Shown here in pieces: positions 61,474-64,000 of a stretch of 64,000 bases of DNA. The stretch comes from Chamaecyparis obtusa (Eukaryota; Streptophyta; Pinopsida; Cupressales; Cupressaceae): NCBI GenBank assembly GCA_027943335.1, contig BSBK01002078.1:355501-419500 (forward strand). The letters are read 5' to 3'. A model generated the notes under the pieces. The model was given only the letters and a program-made list of their open reading frames with translations, was not told the origin of the DNA and did no database searches. How positions within the stretch are numbered: the stretch's first letter is position 1; each line of letters begins with the position of its first letter. The translations under genes were made by a program, and so were the position numbers.

Positions 61474-61485
61474 AAAGGGGGAGAT
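61474..61485 (+). promoter_or_regulatory. Polypurine tract of copia element
   Basis: AAAGGGGGAGAT immediately upstream of the 3' LTR; primes plus-strand DNA synthesis in such elements. Confidence 0.9.
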
Positions 61486-62785
61486 TGTTGGAGATTTTCC
61501 AGTAGGCCAGTACTGACTGTATGTTTGTGATTGATGAAAACATATGGAAAGTAGCATGCGTGGAAGTCTTATGCAGTAAGCTTTTAGTATATGTAGCATG
61601 GACATGATATCAGCATGATATCATGGGTGCAGAGGTTAACTATTAGTACAGATAGTTATATAGCAGCTGGTGTCAGCAGTGTTCCTAACAAAGTAATAGA
61701 CAATGTTCTATGTATGGTTGTCTATACAATTATCATGGAGACTTGTGTGCTTAGATATATGTTGAAGACATATTAGTGATGTTTCAGTTATGGATGCATA
61801 GTTTGTTGATGAGTAGAAGTGAAGTTATGCAGTCGCTATTCGCTAGCAGCAATTTCCTATGTTTGTTCAGAAGAGTCGACATAGATTTTATTGGTTCTTT
61901 AGTTGCGCCTATCTTTAGGGTATGTGCCCTTGGAGTTAAGCTTGGAGAAGTGTTATTGATATTCGGTTAAGAGTGCATGAGTTAATTCAACTTATAGAGA
62001 AATTTCTAGTTGTTTTGGTAGAGCTGATAGTGTGTAGCGTGCGTCTACAATTATCTTATTTGTCAGGTCTCAGAATGTGTTGCATGCATAGTAGAGCCGA
62101 CAGGATGTTTATTGGATTTTTTTATAGTTTCTCTAATATGAGTTCAAGGTGGTTCTAATAGGATGAATTGATTATATCATTTGGAGGAAAGATATTTATA
62201 GGCAGTCATTTGTGATTGCTTGAGTGTGGTTCATGGTTGACTAAGCATAGCAGAGGATACTGTGTGAAGTGTTGAGCCATTAGAAGAAGGTCTATGTGAC
62301 CAAGTAAAGTACTTGTGCTATTCATTGGAACTAATCTAGACAATAGGTCAAAGCATAGTTCACCAAGATCCAGAAGTGTGTATCTGTTATTCAGAAGGTT
62401 GTAGCCTTCACCCATTTGAGCAGTGAGCTCTTGGATAGTGCATCCTCTCCCCTAACAAGGACAATTGTAAAAGAATCCTACCAGGGTCTGACCTTTGACA
62501 AGGTCTATTGTACTTAATATATTGTAAAGCTACTCCTAATAGGGTAAAAGATCTTCTAACAAGGATCATTATACACTAGTACAGAATATTAGTGGGTATC
62601 AAGTCCCATCAAAGTTTTTACCTATTTGGGTTTCCCCGTAACCAAAATATTGGTGTTGTGTTCATGTTTTCTTTCATTGTGTTTATGCTTTATGTTTAAG
62701 TATAATTAATTGGATAAAGAATTGAATCTTGTAGATAACTGATTCACCCCTCCCTCTTAGTTATCTCTTGGGACTATTCCTAACA
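61486..62785 (+). repeat. 3' LTR of copia element (1,300 bp)
   Basis: Starts TGTTGGAGATTTTCCAGTAG and ends GGGACTATTCCTAACA. Longer than the 5' copy through small insertions, for example near 61608 and 62460. Confidence 0.95.
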
Positions 62786-62790
62786 CTATG

Positions 62791-64000
62791 TTAGTTTGAA
62801 TCGAGGTAAGAATTGTTACAAAGCTTGTACTTTGCTTCCCTCACTTTATGAATTCAAATATATTTGTATTACCTTCCAAATGAAACAATACAAGTTACTC
62901 TCTTTCTATGAGATTTAAAGCAGCATTGAATATGAAAATAATTTTGGTATCATACACAATCTCCCTGGTTGCTAGGCATATCGTATGAACAACTATGATT
63001 TCTCTATTAATGGACTTTGATTCTTACTTGTTACTGTATCTTTTTCTCTTGGATTGAATCTTATATTTCTCATACACCAAAGTGAATTTGGTAGAGAAAA
63101 TACACATGTTACACCATGACTACAACCAATAATAATAATTGATATATTGATTTCTTTGGGACATCTTTACCTATTTCGGGTAAATTTTACATTTTCTTAC
63201 TTAGGCATTATTGCCTTTGCTTTCCCTTAAAGTAACCTAGAAATATTATGGGGATGTATTTGCATCCAACTACCACAACTTACAATTTAAAACTATTAAC
63301 ATTATTTATTTAATCATTATCAGTAACATCAATTTTATTTATTACTAACCTGATAGGCTATAGATTTAATACAAAATATCCAATACAAACTTGATGGAAA
63401 ACAAGCTTAGCCTTATTAGGGTAAAATAGACTAAAATAAAATTTGAAGAATGAATGCTCGGCTCAAAAAACAAGAAGAAACTAAAACAAATCAAACAAAT
63501 AATGAGAGGAAACTATTTAGATGGATATAGTATTCACCAATTCAACATAAACTCATTTATGATAGGTCAATCAAAAGATATAATGTGAATCAATAAGAAA
63601 TTGACAAGGAAGAGTGATAACAAACAAGTTGGGAATACTTTAATAAAATGTGGTGTTTGCCTAGCTAGAGAAGAAGACTAAGCAAAGCACAAATAGAGAC
63701 TTCCAAAACATGAAAAAGAGGATTAGATCCACTATAAATGTATTTAATCAGAGGTAAACATATGTGATAAAAGTATAAGTCACCTCAAATTTCACAACAT
63801 GAAAAATGTTGAAGCAACAAATTGGGAAACTATTTAATAGAAGAAAATATCACGTGTATTAAAATTTGGAAAAAACACAATAATCTCAAGGAAAGCTAAA
63901 GATGATTAAAAGGAAGTGTAGAGAATAAGTTAGATTTGGGTCTAAGAGAAGACCTATTGAACACTATGTGTGTACTAAAAAATCTCAAAGTTTCTGTCTC
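62791..64000. other. Unassigned AT-rich flank
   Basis: No recognisable gene, RNA or repeat on either strand. Confidence 0.5.

Larger units (their letters stand above)
55773..62785 (+). mobile_element. Full-length Ty1/copia LTR retrotransposon (inactive), 7,013 bp
   Basis: Bounded by a perfect 5-bp duplication CTATG (55768-55772, 62786-62790). It has two LTRs, PBS ATTGGTATCAGAGCCAAG (57038-57055, initiator Met tRNA) and a purine tract AAAGGGGGAGAT (61474-61485). The domain order gag, protease, integrase, reverse transcriptase, RNase H is that of Ty1/copia. Everything from the ATG at 57095 to ~59325 lies in one frame broken only by stops; frameshifts follow near 59330, 59890 and 60630. LTR mismatch is about 6 percent over the first ~190 bp by eye, so the insertion is old. 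The copia lineage is not assigned. Confidence 0.97.

Overview
This window looks like nuclear DNA of a seed plant, probably a gymnosperm (conifer-like). That assignment is an inference. It rests on the very low gene density, the many old LTR retroelements, the CACCAACA/TGTTGG-type LTR ends, degenerate PPR copies with the MIAGYA...ETFK.MQLAG...ALE.G.DIHQ signature, and the AT-rich intergenic sequence. I find no intact host gene. Almost everything recognisable is a mobile element, a tandem repeat or a decayed gene copy. ||| Layout. 1-2203 (minus strand): a decayed multicopy gene with a basic N-terminus, a 54-bp in-frame minisatellite and a DDE-like C-terminal half that runs off the left edge. 2637-2826: four CpG-rich palindromes in tandem; a related 116-bp palindrome lies at 7227-7342 and shares an identical 20-mer. 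5146-6745 (minus): fragments of a CHD3/Mi-2-type chromatin remodeller with a ~660-bp tandem duplication. 9630-10330: LINE reverse-transcriptase C-terminal remnant and a diverged second copy. 11985-12147: a possible orphan exon with a degenerate copy near 14343. Three PPR pseudogenes lie at 12360-12660 (-), 20840-21365 (+) and 23380-23735 (-). 17930-18330 is a polypyrimidine tract and 18613-18768 a compound microsatellite abutting a complete 353-bp TRIM retroelement (18769-19121). A relative of that TRIM lies at 33219-33370 (-). 25260-27850 carries a ~54-bp minisatellite interrupted by a ~1.4-kb LTR-like insertion. ||| 33868-55220 is the dominant structure: a satellite of ~432-bp monomers, about 37 copies, organised as trimers of ~1.3 kb and, at the left end, as a ~2.71-kb hexamer (two trimers plus a ~120-bp insert). 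A 4,611-bp retroelement-like block (34186-38796) splits one monomer and is flanked by a 5-bp duplication AGAGT. It encodes a gag-like protein on the minus strand, has no recognisable pol, and carries unusual inverted repeats in both LTR regions. ||| 55773-62785 is a full-length but dead Ty1/copia element (LTRs of 1,265 and 1,300 bp, TSD CTATG, initiator-Met PBS, purine tract, gag-PR-IN-RT-RH order). Its coding region has 13 in-frame stops and three frameshifts. 62791-64000 holds nothing I can name. ||| The genes do not form a working pathway. The biology here is repeat dynamics: satellite amplification, nested insertion, TRIM mobilisation and decay. All similarities were judged by eye.
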